Shown here in pieces: positions 17,950-29,579 of a DNA stretch of 64,000 nt (its first letter is position 1; each line of letters starts with the position of its first letter). Source of the DNA: Sporosarcina globispora. Its GTDB lineage: Bacteria > Bacillota > Bacilli > Bacillales > Cytobacillaceae. The stretch spans positions 4,450,916-4,514,915 of the forward strand of contig NZ_LGUF01000007.1 in NCBI RefSeq assembly GCF_001274725.1, written 5' to 3'. Both the position numbers and the translations under genes were made by a program. The notes below the pieces were generated by a model that saw only the letters and a program-made list of their open reading frames with translations, did no database searches and was not told where the DNA came from.

Positions 17950-18387
17950 ATGTTGGCAGCTAATTCTTTTATCAAGCTCGTTCCTTCATCAGCTAAAGAA
18001 ATCATTACAACAGAAGAACTAAAAGAACTTTTCTTATATTATAAGGATATTACAGGAAAAATAGGCAGCCAGATTAAATGGGAATATAATGATGCTGCTT
18101 TTCCTTATGAAATTAAAGAGAAGCCTGAAGCGAAAGGAACCTGGTTTTACCTTTATTCAGAAAATGACCGATACAACGCCATATTGCTAGGCATTGATAA
18201 GGAAAATGTAAGAGAGGAAGACGGTTCAGAACGGGAGCAGGCATACATACAGGTTACATTGCCGGAAGGTGCAACATTTGGAGATAAAGGGAAAGCAAAT
18301 GAATTCTGCAAATTTCTTGCTAAAAAGCTGAAAGGCGAATTGCATCTGTTTAATGGAAGAATCATGTATTTTTATAATAGAAAATGA
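17950..18387 (+). CDS. DUF1885-like protein
   Basis: 145-residue protein. GGGGGG nine bases before the ATG at 17950 selects it over an ATG at 17902. The sequence (SFIKLVPSSAKEIITTEELKELF, then WFYLYSENDRYNAILLGID and YIQVTLPEGATFGDKGKANEFCKFLAKKL) resembles the DUF1885 family, for which an FKBP-like fold is known from a Geobacillus structure. Activity unknown. It ends at a convergent terminator shared with the deacetylase gene. Confidence 0.65.
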   Translation: MLAANSFIKLVPSSAKEIITTEELKELFLYYKDITGKIGSQIKWEYNDAAFPYEIKEKPEAKGTWFYLYSENDRYNAILLGIDKENVREEDGSEREQAYIQVTLPEGATFGDKGKANEFCKFLAKKLKGELHLFNGRIMYFYNRK

Positions 18388-18396
18388 TAGATCCCA

Positions 18397-18434
18397 AATA
18401 GGATGAGAACAGCCTCTGCTGTTCTCATTCTATT
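18397..18434. terminator. Bidirectional terminator
   Basis: Arms 18397-18413 and 18418-18434 built on GAGAACAGC/GCTGTTCTC. It overlaps the stop codon of the minus-strand deacetylase gene and follows the gene at 17950. Confidence 0.85.
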
Positions 18435-19282
18435 TCCATGCTGATTTGATCCGGATCAACTGGTGTATATCCTTTATTCTGCAGTCCTTTCACAATATCC
18501 TCTAAAGCTTCTTTTGTCCATTGCCTATCATGCATCAATAAATTTGCGCCGTTCACTAGGTAGGGTGAATTGACCATTATATCTGTTAAAGCTTCTTTTG
18601 ATTGATAGTTCTTCTCCCAGTCATATCCGTATGTCCAATTCATGAGGATCATGTTTTCGTCCTTGGCAATCTTTCTGCTGTAGTCTGTATTAGATCCAAA
18701 TGGAGCTCTAAAGAATTTTGGCCTCTCCCCAATAATCTCTTCCACTCTATCATTCAGACCTACAATTTCTTCAAATTGCTGTTCCTCAGATAGGCTTTTC
18801 AGGTCGGAGTGGCTGTATGTATGATTGCCAATAGCAAAACCAAGTTCATGAATTGCCTTCAAAACTTTAGCTTTTTCCGGGGTATCGATGAAATGACCAT
18901 TAACAAAAAAGATGGCTGGAGCTGAAAGTTTTTTTAAGATCCTGGCCATTTCCAATGCATTTTCATCAGGAGCATCATCTATGGTTAATAATACAACTTT
19001 TGCACTGGCCTGATTAATGGGTTCTACTGTCCAGTTTTGTTCATTTATCCTGTATTGCGGTACTGTTGCGGTTGCTGGTTCAATTTGTTTCTCTTTGGAG
19101 TCTTCTTTGGTCATCTCTGATTCAGATTCATGAACGATAGAATGATCATTTGAATTACTTTTTTCTTGTTTATACTCTTCTTTTTCCATATCTGATGACT
19201 CTGGTTCATCCGCAGTGATGCCTGAACAAGCAGCCAGAACCATAATGGCAAAAATAAACACTATAATCTCTGTTTTTCTCAT
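18425..19282 (-). CDS. Polysaccharide deacetylase-family lipoprotein
   Basis: 285-residue lipoprotein with lipobox VLAACS near residue 19 and a Glu/Ser-rich linker (about residues 25-85). The NodB catalytic domain follows: LTIDDAPDENA (general base and metal Asp), GNHTYSHSD (metal His pair) and RAPFGS. The domain removes N-acetyl or O-acetyl groups from cell-wall polymers such as peptidoglycan. The ATG at 19282 follows GGAGGAGG; an ATG at 19318 is less likely. The substrate cannot be read from the sequence. Confidence 0.88.
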   Translation of the reverse strand: MRKTEIIVFIFAIMVLAACSGITADEPESSDMEKEEYKQEKSNSNDHSIVHESESEMTKEDSKEKQIEPATATVPQYRINEQNWTVEPINQASAKVVLLTIDDAPDENALEMARILKKLSAPAIFFVNGHFIDTPEKAKVLKAIHELGFAIGNHTYSHSDLKSLSEEQQFEEIVGLNDRVEEIIGERPKFFRAPFGSNTDYSRKIAKDENMILMNWTYGYDWEKNYQSKEALTDIMVNSPYLVNGANLLMHDRQWTKEALEDIVKGLQNKGYTPVDPDQISMEIE

Positions 19283-19634
19283 ATTGTCCTCCTCCAGTGC
19301 ATATTTCTTTAAATTCAATCGATTTAATGCTAGTATGTAACATGGCCTTTTAAAAAGAGTTGTTCCCCTTTTGACTCCATACCATTACCTACTGATTTTA
19401 CCCAAAACAGGTCCGTTACGAACATTATAAAGTGAAATTTAGAATTTTTATATCCTCTCAATTTCACTTTAGTAATCATTACGGGAAGCTGCTATCCCCT
19501 GCTGAACTTCATATGCTTTTTAAAATCAAGCTATAGCTGTCAGCAAAGCGGGACACTTATTTTCCTGCATTTATTTGATTGGGAGTTTTACAGAATTATT
19601 TTATCTATGTTTATTTTTTTAGAACTGGAGGGAT
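19283..19634. promoter_or_regulatory. Divergent region between the deacetylase gene and the BCCT gene, with an 11-bp dyad
   Basis: About 350 bases. AAAGTGAAATT (19429-19439) is repeated inverted as AATTTCACTTT (19460-19470) 20 bases later. This could be an operator for the transporter or a weak hairpin. No other feature is clear. Confidence 0.4.
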
Positions 19635-19637
19635 TTG

Positions 19638-21155
19638 ATGAAGAAACTGACACCCGTTTTTACGGTATCAGTCCTATTCACAGCAATATTTATTTTATGG
19701 GGACTTGTCCCGGAGACCATACTGCCAAAAGGCAACCTTGATTCTGTTACAGCAGCTGTTCAAGGATTTATATTAGAGAAGTTCGGCTGGTTTTACCTTT
19801 TATCAGCTTCCATCTTTTTAATTTTTACAATCATGCTAGCATTCAGCAAGTACGGGAGTATTCGTCTGGGTAAAGATACAGATAGGCCAGAATATAGCTA
19901 CTTATCTTGGTTTGCCATGCTTTTCAGTGCCGGGATGGGAATTGGCCTGGTTTTCTGGGGAGTGGCGGAACCTATGTATCACTATTACTCTCCTCCTTTC
20001 CTCGAAGGACAGACGCCAGAAGCAGCCAGAGCAGCCATGAGGTACTCCTTTTTCCACTGGGGCCTTCATCCATGGGCTATTTATGCTGTAATCGGGATTG
20101 CACTCGCTTATTTTCAGTTCAGAAAAGGAGCACCCGGAGTTATCAGCTCCACATTAAGGCCAATTTTAGGGAACAAAGTGGATGGCCCGCTGGGCGTATT
20201 AATTGATTTCATTGCCGTCTTTGCCACTGTATTCGGAGTTGCAACATCATTAGGACTGGGTGCCATCCAGATTTCCGGGGGACTTTCTGGATTATTCGAC
20301 GGTATCGAGAACAATTTCACCACTCAAATAATTATAATTGTCATTGTAACAATCTTGTTTATGCTTTCAGCACAAACCGGATTAAACAAGGGGATAAAAT
20401 ACTTAAGTAATTTAAATATTATCTTAGCTATTTCATTATTGTTATTTCTGCTGTTTGTAGGGCCGTCAAACTTCATTATGGATCTGTTTACAACGACGAT
20501 TGGCTCTTATCTTCAAAATCTTCCATCCATGAGCTTTAGGCTTAGCCCCTTTGATCAGGAGCTGACATGGTTTCAGGATTGGACCATCTTTTATTGGGCA
20601 TGGTGGATTGCCTGGGCGCCATTTGTCGGAACGTTCATAGCCAGAATATCCCGTGGAAGGACAATAAGAGAATTCGTCATTGGGGTGCTTGCTGTTCCAA
20701 CCCTCTTTGGAGCCCTTTGGTTCTCTGTTTTTGGAGGAACAGGTATATTCCTTGAATTCTTTGAAGCAAAGCCTATCATGGAAACGATCGAGCAGCAGGG
20801 TATGGAAGTCGCACTGTTTACTGTGTTTGAAAATTTCCCTTTCAGTACTGTTCTTAGCTCATTGGCTATTTTCTTAATCAGTACATTCTTTATAACTTCT
20901 GCAGATTCAGCTACTTTTGTTCTTGGAATGCAGACGACGAACGGAAGCTTAAACCCGCCGGGCAAAGTGAAATTTGTGTGGGGCATTATCCAATCCGCAT
21001 CTGCAGCCATCCTTTTATGGACAGGTGGCCTTGAAGCACTCCAAAGAGCCTCCATTATAGCGGCACTTCCTTTTACCATCATTATGCTTCTAATTGTGCT
21101 GTCGCTGACAAAATCGTTCAAAGAAGAAGTCATTCATTACGAAAAAAACAGCTGA
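19638..21155 (+). CDS. opuD: BCCT-family betaine/osmolyte transporter (OpuD-like)
   Basis: 505-residue sodium-coupled uptake system with 12 membrane segments. The BCCT signature GMGIGLVFWGVAEPMYHY near residue 95 and the substrate-site tryptophan region (WTIFYWAWWIAWAPFVGTF, about 315-335) are intact. B. subtilis OpuD takes up glycine betaine. The ATG at 19638 follows GGAGGG; the preceding TTG (19635) is not used. Substrate range is inferred from family only. Confidence 0.9.
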   Translation: MKKLTPVFTVSVLFTAIFILWGLVPETILPKGNLDSVTAAVQGFILEKFGWFYLLSASIFLIFTIMLAFSKYGSIRLGKDTDRPEYSYLSWFAMLFSAGMGIGLVFWGVAEPMYHYYSPPFLEGQTPEAARAAMRYSFFHWGLHPWAIYAVIGIALAYFQFRKGAPGVISSTLRPILGNKVDGPLGVLIDFIAVFATVFGVATSLGLGAIQISGGLSGLFDGIENNFTTQIIIIVIVTILFMLSAQTGLNKGIKYLSNLNIILAISLLLFLLFVGPSNFIMDLFTTTIGSYLQNLPSMSFRLSPFDQELTWFQDWTIFYWAWWIAWAPFVGTFIARISRGRTIREFVIGVLAVPTLFGALWFSVFGGTGIFLEFFEAKPIMETIEQQGMEVALFTVFENFPFSTVLSSLAIFLISTFFITSADSATFVLGMQTTNGSLNPPGKVKFVWGIIQSASAAILLWTGGLEALQRASIIAALPFTIIMLLIVLSLTKSFKEEVIHYEKNS

Positions 21156-21167
21156 CAAAAGCTAATA

Positions 21168-21201
21168 AAAAATAGGCACCTGGGAATGGGTGCCTATTTT
21201 T
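21168..21201 (+). terminator. Terminator after the BCCT gene
   Basis: AAAAATAGGCACC (21168-21180) pairs with GGTGCCTATTTTT (21189-21201) and ends in a T run; it is bidirectional toward the gene at 21215. Confidence 0.9.
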
Positions 21202-21214
21202 TATACTTTGATAA

Positions 21215-21460
21215 TCACCAATGAGAAATGTATGACAATGCCAAATGGAAAGATGCATATAAGCTTAAGCTCATTACAGTTACCATAAATGTTTTCTTTG
21301 CAGACTTAATCACCCAATTTCCAATATTTATTGCCAAATAGAAGAAAACAAAAAACATAATAATTTTATATACGAGCTGGTCATATTTAGAGAGCCATTC
21401 AATAAAAGTATAGCCGCTCCAAATTAACATCTGCAGCATAAGAGCTGTATAAACCTTCAT
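21215..21460 (-). CDS. Small membrane protein of unknown function
   Basis: 81 residues, three hydrophobic segments (about 4-20, 31-48 and 58-76) and little else. The start ATG at 21460 is preceded by GGTGGTGGAG, slightly close. I do not recognise a family. It stands alone between the BCCT and slp-like genes and faces the BCCT terminator. Confidence 0.6.
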   Translation of the reverse strand: MKVYTALMLQMLIWSGYTFIEWLSKYDQLVYKIIMFFVFFYLAINIGNWVIKSAKKTFMVTVMSLSLYASFHLALSYISHW

Positions 21461-21752
21461 GCACTCCACCACCAAATTTTTTAATCCTTACCCCTTTTTT
21501 TAATAGAAGAAACACTTGTGTATGTAATATATGTTGAAAAGGAAATTCTTATTTTTCATTTCTGTAACATTTGAATGACAAGCCAAAATTTCTAATGCCT
21601 ATATGATAAAATACTCATGATTACAAAGGGATTATTATGAATCATCCATTAACTGTCAAAGATATGGGAATTCACAATGACTAATTTACCAATTGAACAT
21701 AAACGGTCTGAGTTGATTTCAGTAGAATTTATCATAAAGTGAGGGCAAATTG

Positions 21753-22133
21753 ATGAAAGGTCTGCCGCTAATATTACTTACTGCACTCTTGTTTGTGACC
21801 TCTTCATGCAATCATAAGGAAGTAAAAAAAGAGTTAAAAATAGATGATAGTGTAAAACAGCTGATTTTTTTCACTGATAATCAGCAATATGAACAGGAAA
21901 TATCTTATTATGATGCCATCATCGAATTAAAGAGAACCTATCCCGATTTGATTAAAAATATGAAGATCATTACTGCATCTGAATCCAGACACTTAAGCAA
22001 TTATAATGTTGAAAACTGCCCTGCCTTGCTGCTGGTATATCAAGATAAGATCCTTGTAGAAATAAAAGGCTCTGTACCTAAAGAGAAGATCATTAAGCCA
22101 CTCACCCATGCAATGGATGAAGAAGAGGAATAG
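21753..22133 (+). CDS. slp: Small lipoprotein, possible Slp orthologue
   Basis: 126 residues with lipobox VTSSC near residue 19. The mature part begins KEVKKELKIDDSVKQLIFFTDN and includes a YDAIIELKRTYPDLIKNMKII helix and VENCPALLLVYQDK, a pattern like a thioredoxin fold without CxxC. The gene lies next to pdhD, where B. subtilis has slp, a small peptidoglycan-associated lipoprotein; that name is based on position and size, not on a checked alignment. ATG 21753 is preferred over the TTG at 21750. Confidence 0.6.
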   Translation: MKGLPLILLTALLFVTSSCNHKEVKKELKIDDSVKQLIFFTDNQQYEQEISYYDAIIELKRTYPDLIKNMKIITASESRHLSNYNVENCPALLLVYQDKILVEIKGSVPKEKIIKPLTHAMDEEEE

Positions 22134-22148
22134 CAATCATAATATACA

Positions 22149-22179
22149 AAAAATCCTTCCCTGAAAGGGAAGGATTTTT
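22149..22179. terminator. Bidirectional terminator between slp-like gene and pdhD
   Basis: A 14-bp perfect inverted repeat (AAAAATCCTTCCCT with AGGGAAGGATTTTT) around a three-base loop. Confidence 0.92.
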
Positions 22180-22182
22180 ATA

Positions 22183-23592
22183 TTATTTCACAATGTGAAT
22201 TGGGCTTCCAATAGCAACTTCTGCTGCTTCCATTGTAATTTCACCTAATGTTGGATGAGCATGGATTGTCATAGCAAGATCTTCAGCAGTCATTCCTGCT
22301 TCTATCGCTAATCCAAGTTCAGCAATCATATCAGATGCACTTGCACCAGCAATTTGCGCGCCGATTACAAGACCATCCTCTTTGCGGGTAACTAGCTTTA
22401 AGAATCCATCAGTAGAATCAAGTGCAAGAGCACGGCCATTAGCTGCAAATGGGAACTTCGCTGCTGTAACTTCGATTCCTTCTTCTTTAGCCTGCTGCTC
22501 AGTGTACCCTACAGAGGCCAATTCAGGCTCGGAGAATACTACAGCCGGGATAGCCAGGTAATCAATTTCTGAGTTATGGCCTGCAATTGCTTCAGCAGCA
22601 ATCTTACCTTCGTAAGAAGCTTTATGAGCTAATTGAGGACCTGCAACAATATCGCCGATAGCATAAATATTGCTTACATTAGTCCGGCATTGTTTATCGA
22701 TTTCAATAACACCGCGTTCAGTCATCTTAATGCCGACTTGTTCTAAACCTAGCTCGTCTGTATTTGGACGTCTTCCAACCATTACAAACACATAGTCTGC
22801 ATCAAGAGTTTTCTCTTCGCCTTTTTCTTCGAACTTAACGGTCACTCCGTTTTCATTCTCTTCAACACCTTTAGCAAGTGCCTTCGTAATAAATTCAACG
22901 CCTTTTTTCTTTAGGTTTCGTTTTACAAGAGACGTCATTTGCTTCTCAAAGCCGACAAGGATATCATCTGCACCCTCAAGAATGGTTACTTGAGAACCAA
23001 AGTTCGCATAAGCTCCGCCAAGTTCAATTCCAATAACACCGCCGCCAATTACGACGATTTTCTCTGGAATTTCCTGAAGTGCAAGGGCACCTGTTGAATC
23101 AAGAACACGTTTGGAGAATTTAAAAGTTGGCAATTCAATTGGACGAGATCCTGTTGCAATGATTGCATTTTTAAATGTATAAGTTTGTGCAGAATTATCA
23201 TCCATTACACGAAGAGTATTCGTATCAACAAAGTAAGCTTCACCGCGTACGATGTCAACTTTATTCCCCTTTAAGAGGCCTTCTACTCCACCAGTAAGCT
23301 TTTTAACTACACCGGATTTAAACTCTTGTACTTTTGTAAAATCAACTTTTACGTTTTCAGCTGTAATACCCATTACATCTGAGTGTTTAGCGTTTTCGTA
23401 GCGGTGGCCAGCTGCAATCAGGGCCTTTGAAGGAATACAGCCAACGTTTAAGCAAACTCCGCCCATATTAGCTTTTTCTACAATTGTAACCTTTTGTCCA
23501 AGCTGTGCAGCACGAATAGCTGCAACATATCCTCCTGGACCTGCACCAATGACTATAGTATCTGTTTCGATTGGGAAATCTCCTACTACCAT
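22183..23592 (-). CDS. pdhD: Dihydrolipoamide dehydrogenase (E3) of pyruvate dehydrogenase
   Basis: 469-residue flavoprotein that reoxidises the lipoamide arm with NAD+. FAD motif GAGPGG at residue 16, redox disulphide C47-x4-C52 in [15 protein letters not shown] motif [10 protein letters not shown] near 184, and the active-site HAHPTLGE near 446. Last gene of the pdh operon, six bases after pdhC. The same E3 usually also serves other 2-oxoacid dehydrogenases. Confidence 0.97.
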   Translation of the reverse strand: MVVGDFPIETDTIVIGAGPGGYVAAIRAAQLGQKVTIVEKANMGGVCLNVGCIPSKALIAAGHRYENAKHSDVMGITAENVKVDFTKVQEFKSGVVKKLTGGVEGLLKGNKVDIVRGEAYFVDTNTLRVMDDNSAQTYTFKNAIIATGSRPIELPTFKFSKRVLDSTGALALQEIPEKIVVIGGGVIGIELGGAYANFGSQVTILEGADDILVGFEKQMTSLVKRNLKKKGVEFITKALAKGVEENENGVTVKFEEKGEEKTLDADYVFVMVGRRPNTDELGLEQVGIKMTERGVIEIDKQCRTNVSNIYAIGDIVAGPQLAHKASYEGKIAAEAIAGHNSEIDYLAIPAVVFSEPELASVGYTEQQAKEEGIEVTAAKFPFAANGRALALDSTDGFLKLVTRKEDGLVIGAQIAGASASDMIAELGLAIEAGMTAEDLAMTIHAHPTLGEITMEAAEVAIGSPIHIVK

Positions 23593-23598
23593 TTGTTA

Positions 23599-24954
23599 TT
23601 ACGCCTCCATTAACAATAGTTCTGGATCGTTCAGTAAACGTTTGATGTGATTTAATGCATTTTGTGCAGTTGCGCCATCAATAATTCTGTGGTCAAAGCT
23701 TAATGACAATGCCAATACTGGGGCAGCAACAATTTCTCCATCTCTTACTACCGGCTTTTCAGCAATGCGTCCAATTCCAAGAATGGCAACTTCAGGATGA
23801 TTGATTACAGGAGTAAACCATTGTCCGCCTGCAGAACCGATATTTGTGATTGTGCAAGAAGCACCCTTCATTTCATCTGGAGAAAGCTTTCCGTCACGTG
23901 CTTTTCCAGCAAGTTCATTGATTTCATTTGAAATGGCAAATGTAGACTTGCGGTCTGCATCCTTAACAACTGGTACAAGAAGACCTTTTTCAGTGTCAGC
24001 TGCGATACCAATGTTGTAGTAATGCTTTTGGATGATTTCCCCTGCTGCATCATCAATTGAAGTGTTTAATGCAGGGAATTCACGCAATGCACTTGTTAAT
24101 GCTTTTACCACATAAGGAAGGAATGTAAGCTTTATTCCTTTATTCGCTGCAACTTCTTTAAACTTCTTGCGGTGTGCAACAAGTTTCGTTACGTCAATTT
24201 CATCCATTAATGTAACGTGTGGAGCAGTATGCTTTGAGTTTACCATAGCTTTAGCAATAGCTTTACGGATTCCGCTCATTTTCTCGCGAGTTTCCGGATA
24301 TTGTCCAGCAGGGATAGCTTTTGCAGCTGCTGGTGCAGTTCCTTTGGCTTCAGCTTGTGGTGCTGCTTCATTAGAAGGAGCTTCAGCAGTTTGAGCTTGT
24401 GCACCGCCATTTAAGAATGCATCAATATCGTCTTTCTGAATTCGTCCATTTTTACCGCTTCCGGCTACCTGACGAATATCTACACCTTTGTCGCGAGCGT
24501 ATTTTCTAACAGAAGGCATCGCAATAATGCGGCGGTTAGGATCTGCATCCGCCTCGGAAATAACAACTCCATCTTTTGGTGCATCTTGTGCCGGCGCTCC
24601 TTCTTTCTTCACGTCCTGGCCAGCTTCTGCAGTTGCCTGTACTTGAGCTTCAGTCTTTGCCTCTTCTTTAGGAGCCTCATCTTCATGGTCTCCCTTGAAT
24701 TTAAGGTCTTCATATCCTGGAGCATCAAAAGTAATCAATACTTGACCTACAGTAGCTACTGTGCCTTCTTCAACAAGAATTTCTTCAACTTTACCTTTAA
24801 CAGGGGAAGGAATCTCTACAACCGCTTTATCATTTTGAACTTCACAAAGCACGTCATCTTCTTGTACTTCGTCACCTGGTTTAACAAACCACTTGACGAT
24901 TTCACCTTCATGGATACCTTCACCGATATCAGGCAATCTAAATTGGAATGCCAA
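23599..24954 (-). CDS. pdhC: Dihydrolipoyl acetyltransferase (E2) of pyruvate dehydrogenase
   Basis: 451 residues. One lipoyl domain (residues 1-80) with the modified Lys43 in NDKAVVEI; an Ala/Pro/Glu-rich linker; the E1/E3-binding domain near 135-170 ([12 protein letters not shown]); a second linker; and the catalytic domain 215-451 with [10 protein letters not shown] containing the active His/Asp. Forms the core of the PDH complex. The TTG start follows AGGAGGG. An 18-bp palindrome sits in the 87-base gap after pdhB. Confidence 0.97.
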   Translation of the reverse strand: MAFQFRLPDIGEGIHEGEIVKWFVKPGDEVQEDDVLCEVQNDKAVVEIPSPVKGKVEEILVEEGTVATVGQVLITFDAPGYEDLKFKGDHEDEAPKEEAKTEAQVQATAEAGQDVKKEGAPAQDAPKDGVVISEADADPNRRIIAMPSVRKYARDKGVDIRQVAGSGKNGRIQKDDIDAFLNGGAQAQTAEAPSNEAAPQAEAKGTAPAAAKAIPAGQYPETREKMSGIRKAIAKAMVNSKHTAPHVTLMDEIDVTKLVAHRKKFKEVAANKGIKLTFLPYVVKALTSALREFPALNTSIDDAAGEIIQKHYYNIGIAADTEKGLLVPVVKDADRKSTFAISNEINELAGKARDGKLSPDEMKGASCTITNIGSAGGQWFTPVINHPEVAILGIGRIAEKPVVRDGEIVAAPVLALSLSFDHRIIDGATAQNALNHIKRLLNDPELLLMEA

Positions 24955-25001
24955 TTGAATTCACCCTCCTAATATTTCGTTCGTTCATTGTAAAACACAT
25001 C

Positions 25002-25019
25002 AGGGGGAAATTTCCCCCT
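25002..25019. promoter_or_regulatory. 18-bp perfect palindrome between pdhB and pdhC
   Basis: AGGGGGAAATTTCCCCCT. In RNA it forms a tight hairpin with no T run on the minus strand, so it is an intercistronic stem-loop rather than a clean terminator. It may stabilise segments of the pdh mRNA or reduce read-through to pdhCD. Confidence 0.6.
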
Positions 25020-25041
25020 TTGTGTTATCAGTTATATACAA

Positions 25042-26019
25042 TTAAAATTCAAGAACTTTCTTAGCTGTCTCGATTACATCTTTATAGTTTGGAAGCCAAA
25101 CTGTTTCAGCTTGCGGGAATGCAAACACAGTATCTGGAGCAGCTACACGAAGAACTGGAGCTTCCAGGCTAAGAATTGCACGATCATTAATTTCTGCAAC
25201 AACATTTGCTGCAATACCAGCTTGCTTCTGTGCTTCCTGAACAACAATTGCTCTTCCTGTCTTCTCAACAGAAGCAATGATTGTTTCAATATCAAGAGGA
25301 GCAACTGTACGCAAGTCGATTACTTCGACAGATTTTCCTTCTTTTTCAAGCTCTTCAGCCGCTTTTAGAGATTCATGAACCATTGCCCCGTAAGTCACAA
25401 TAGTCAGGTCAGAGCCCTCACGTTTAACTTCTGCTTTGCCAAGCGGAATTGTATACTCCTCTTCAGGCACTTCCTGACGGAAAGAACGGTACAATTTCAT
25501 ATGCTCAAGGAAGATAACAGGATCGTTATCGCGAATAGCGGAGATAAGCAGTCCCTTTGCATCATAAGGAGTTGATGGAATAACAACCTTTAGTCCAGGC
25601 TGTTGAGCCATTAAGCCTTCTAGGCTGTCAGCGTGCATTTCAGGCGTATGTACCCCTCCCCCAAATGGTGAACGGATTGTAACCGGTGAATGGTATCTTC
25701 CGCCGGAACGGTAACGCATACGTGCCAGCTGGCCGGAAATAGAATCCATTACTTCATAAACGAATCCAAAGAATTGGATTTCAGGTACAGGACGGAAGCC
25801 TTGTAAACCAAGACCGACTGCCAGACCGCCGATTCCAGATTCAGCTAGTGGTGTATCAAATACACGATCTTCGCCGAATTCTTTTTGAAGGCCTTCGGTA
25901 GCACGGAATACTCCGCCGTTTACGCCCACATCTTCACCGAATACCAATACATTCGGATCGTTGCGCAATTCTGTGCGAAGAGCATCAGTAATTGCCTGAA
26001 TCATTGTCATTTGCGCCAT
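25042..26019 (-). CDS. pdhB: Pyruvate dehydrogenase E1 beta subunit
   Basis: 325-residue TPP-enzyme subunit; with PdhA it decarboxylates pyruvate and acetylates the lipoyl arm. It opens [19 protein letters not shown] and carries [17 protein letters not shown] (residues 28-44), [15 protein letters not shown] and the [12 protein letters not shown] loop. Starts four bases after the pdhA stop, with the ribosome site inside the pdhA tail. Confidence 0.97.
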   Translation of the reverse strand: MAQMTMIQAITDALRTELRNDPNVLVFGEDVGVNGGVFRATEGLQKEFGEDRVFDTPLAESGIGGLAVGLGLQGFRPVPEIQFFGFVYEVMDSISGQLARMRYRSGGRYHSPVTIRSPFGGGVHTPEMHADSLEGLMAQQPGLKVVIPSTPYDAKGLLISAIRDNDPVIFLEHMKLYRSFRQEVPEEEYTIPLGKAEVKREGSDLTIVTYGAMVHESLKAAEELEKEGKSVEVIDLRTVAPLDIETIIASVEKTGRAIVVQEAQKQAGIAANVVAEINDRAILSLEAPVLRVAAPDTVFAFPQAETVWLPNYKDVIETAKKVLEF

Positions 26020-26022
26020 GGC

Positions 26023-27711
<1,689 letters not shown>

Positions 27712-27740
27712 AAATGCCGGGCATTTATATGCCGGCATTT
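27712..27740 (-). terminator. Terminator after ykyA
   Basis: AAATGCCGG (27712-27720) pairs with CCGGCATTT (27732-27740); the minus strand continues into a T run (TTTTTTG). Follows the ykyA stop directly. Confidence 0.88.
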
Positions 27741-27743
27741 ATA

Positions 27744-28412
27744 TTATTCTTCTGTATTTATTTCAAGTCCTGCTTCTTTATAGAAATCCAGTTTTGCTTC
27801 ATTATACTCTTTAGTTTTTTCATTGAATTCCTTATTTGATGCCAATATCTTTTCATACATTTCATTTATTTTGCTGATTTGCTCTTCCAGCTGTTCAAGC
27901 GTAAGATCTTCCTTTTTAAACATGGCATATAGCTCTTTATCTAATTGGAGTGCTTTTGAATAATCCTTATAAAGAGCATCATGGATTTTATATCTATCCA
28001 TCATAATTTTATACAGGTGTTTGGCTTTATCGTTCAGTTTTGTATTCTCTATCTCCTCTATGATGGGTGATAATGATTCAAATTCTTTTTTCGACGCCTG
28101 GATGCTTTCCTGTTCTTTCTCCATATGATTCTTCCGCTGTTCTACGATGGCAGACGCTTCATCTGACAGCTTCTTAATTTCATCAAAATCTTTCATTCCC
28201 AGGTCTATAATTTTATCGTATAATTCCTTTTCTTTTTTCTCCAAGTTCACGAGCGGTTCCTGCTGCTTTTCAAAATCCTTTTCTTTAGCAACTACATTTT
28301 CCAGCACATCATACATTTTTTCCTCTGGTTCAGGGTTGTTCATACAGCCTGTGAGGAAGATTGACCCAATCATAAAAATATGCAGCAGTCTGCTTTTATT
28401 AAAAATCGACAC
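27744..28412 (-). CDS. ykyA: YkyA family cell-wall-binding lipoprotein
   Basis: 222 residues; GTG start at 28412 after AAGGAGG. Lipobox FLTGC near residue 23, then an almost continuous acidic/lysine-rich coiled coil to the end (for example KKEKELYDKIIDLGMKDFDEIKKLSDEASAIV). B. subtilis YkyA is at the same place upstream of pdhA and is described as a putative cell-wall-binding lipoprotein. No catalytic motif. Confidence 0.88.
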   Translation of the reverse strand: MSIFNKSRLLHIFMIGSIFLTGCMNNPEPEEKMYDVLENVVAKEKDFEKQQEPLVNLEKKEKELYDKIIDLGMKDFDEIKKLSDEASAIVEQRKNHMEKEQESIQASKKEFESLSPIIEEIENTKLNDKAKHLYKIMMDRYKIHDALYKDYSKALQLDKELYAMFKKEDLTLEQLEEQISKINEMYEKILASNKEFNEKTKEYNEAKLDFYKEAGLEINTEE

Positions 28413-28675
28413 GTTGAAACCTCCTTACTTATAACATTTTTAACTATATAATCCCCCGCCCCTTTTGACAATAGCCCTTTGGTTTGACAATCTTTGCCCT
28501 GTGCAAGGCTTGTCCTTCTTACAAGTGATTATTAAACTCTATTCACTTCATTTTTGCGTTATGACTTGGGCAATGGCCTACACCAAACATCATTTGATAC
28601 ATAGGCTATATTAATCGTCCGATGCGGTAGGTCAAAAAGATGGACGATAATCTTACTTTAGGGAGGTTATCCTTC
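28413..28675. other. Divergent spacer between ykyA and the YjcZ-like gene
   Basis: 263 bases with start signals for two divergent genes. No convincing gene or repeat is seen. Confidence 0.4.
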
Positions 28676-28801
28676 ATGTACGGATACGGTTATGGATGCG
28701 GATATCCAGTATCAGGTGCTGGCTGCGGCAGAGGTTTTGCGTTAATTGTAGTATTATTCATTCTCTTAATCATTGTTGGCTGCTCCTGCTGGAAGTTTTA
28801 A
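28676..28801 (+). CDS. YjcZ family sporulation mini-protein
   Basis: 41 residues: a Gly/Tyr/Cys-rich head ([18 protein letters not shown]) and a single hydrophobic helix ending GCSCWKF. Bacillaceae have several such proteins annotated as YjcZ-type sporulation proteins, typically sigma-E or sigma-K dependent and located in the spore coat region. ATG 28676 follows GGGAGG and the gene has its own terminator. Confidence 0.85.
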   Translation: MYGYGYGCGYPVSGAGCGRGFALIVVLFILLIIVGCSCWKF

Positions 28802-28807
28802 TTACCT

Positions 28808-28832
28808 GAGAAGGTGCCAGGGGCGCCTTCTC
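28808..28832 (+). terminator. Terminator after the YjcZ-like gene
   Basis: GAGAAGG (28808-28814) pairs with CCTTCTC (28826-28832), with a GCC/GGC inner pair and a TTATTATC tail. Confidence 0.85.
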
Positions 28833-28962
28833 TTATTATCTTTATTGCCCCATTACGATAGACTGATTATAATAAAATAAACATATGGTGTTATTAGGCT
28901 CTGCTACTTGCCAATAATTTAGCCAATTAGTTATTTTTTATTACATAGCGGGAGTGATAATC

Positions 28963-29514
28963 ATGCTGAGCATGAAAGATATTATTCGCGATGGCCACCC
29001 AACGTTAAGAAAAATTGCCGCGGAAGTGAACATGCCACCATCTGCTGAAGACACACAAATCTTACGAGATATGCTGGAGTATGTAAAAAACAGCCAGGAA
29101 CCTGAGCTTTCTGCAAAATACGGGTTAAGGGCAGGCATTGGTTTAGCTGCTCCTCAAATAAATATACCCAAGCGGATGATTGCTGTTCATGTAACCTATA
29201 ACCAGGAGCTTTTCAGCTTTGCTCTCTTCAACCCAAAAATTATCAGCCATTCTGTGCAGCGTTCTTATCTAGCTTCAGGAGAAGGATGTTTATCTGTTGA
29301 TGAATACATACCCGGTTTTGTCCCAAGATATGCAAAAGTGACTGTAAAGGGTACTGATCTAGAGGGCAATGAAGTAAAACTAAAGCTTAAAGGATTGCCA
29401 GCCATTGTGTTTCAGCACGAAATTGATCATCTGAATGGGATCATGTTTTACGATTATATTAATAAACAAAATCCGTTTCATCCAATTGAAAATGCAATTC
29501 CCATAGAACGGTAG
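28963..29514 (+). CDS. def: Peptide deformylase
   Basis: 183-residue Fe/Zn metallohydrolase that removes the N-formyl group from nascent proteins. Motif 1 GIGLAAPQI, motif 2 EGCLSVDEY (metal Cys) and motif 3 QHEIDHLNG (metal His pair and catalytic Glu) are all present. The insertion between motifs 1 and 2 suits the type 2 enzymes of Gram-positives, and the length agrees. The ATG at 28963 is preferred over an in-frame GTG at 28954, which overlaps GGGAGTGA. Confidence 0.96.
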   Translation: MLSMKDIIRDGHPTLRKIAAEVNMPPSAEDTQILRDMLEYVKNSQEPELSAKYGLRAGIGLAAPQINIPKRMIAVHVTYNQELFSFALFNPKIISHSVQRSYLASGEGCLSVDEYIPGFVPRYAKVTVKGTDLEGNEVKLKLKGLPAIVFQHEIDHLNGIMFYDYINKQNPFHPIENAIPIER

Positions 29515-29535
29515 AATACACTTTATTAATAGCAA

Positions 29536-29575
29536 AAAGGAAAGCCTCTATCTTTTTATTCGGAGACTTTCCTTT
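29536..29575. terminator. Bidirectional terminator between def and ykrA
   Basis: AAAGGAAAGcCTC (29536-29548) pairs with GAGaCTTTCCTTT (29563-29575), one mismatch, T-rich tails in both directions. Confidence 0.75.
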
Positions 29576-29579
29576 ATTT

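Noticed and set aside
21637..21742. Two small frames upstream of the slp-like gene (15 and 21 codons), the second ending at the ribosome site
   Set aside because: Ribosome sites are weak and no family is recognised; they may be leader remnants, but evidence is insufficient.
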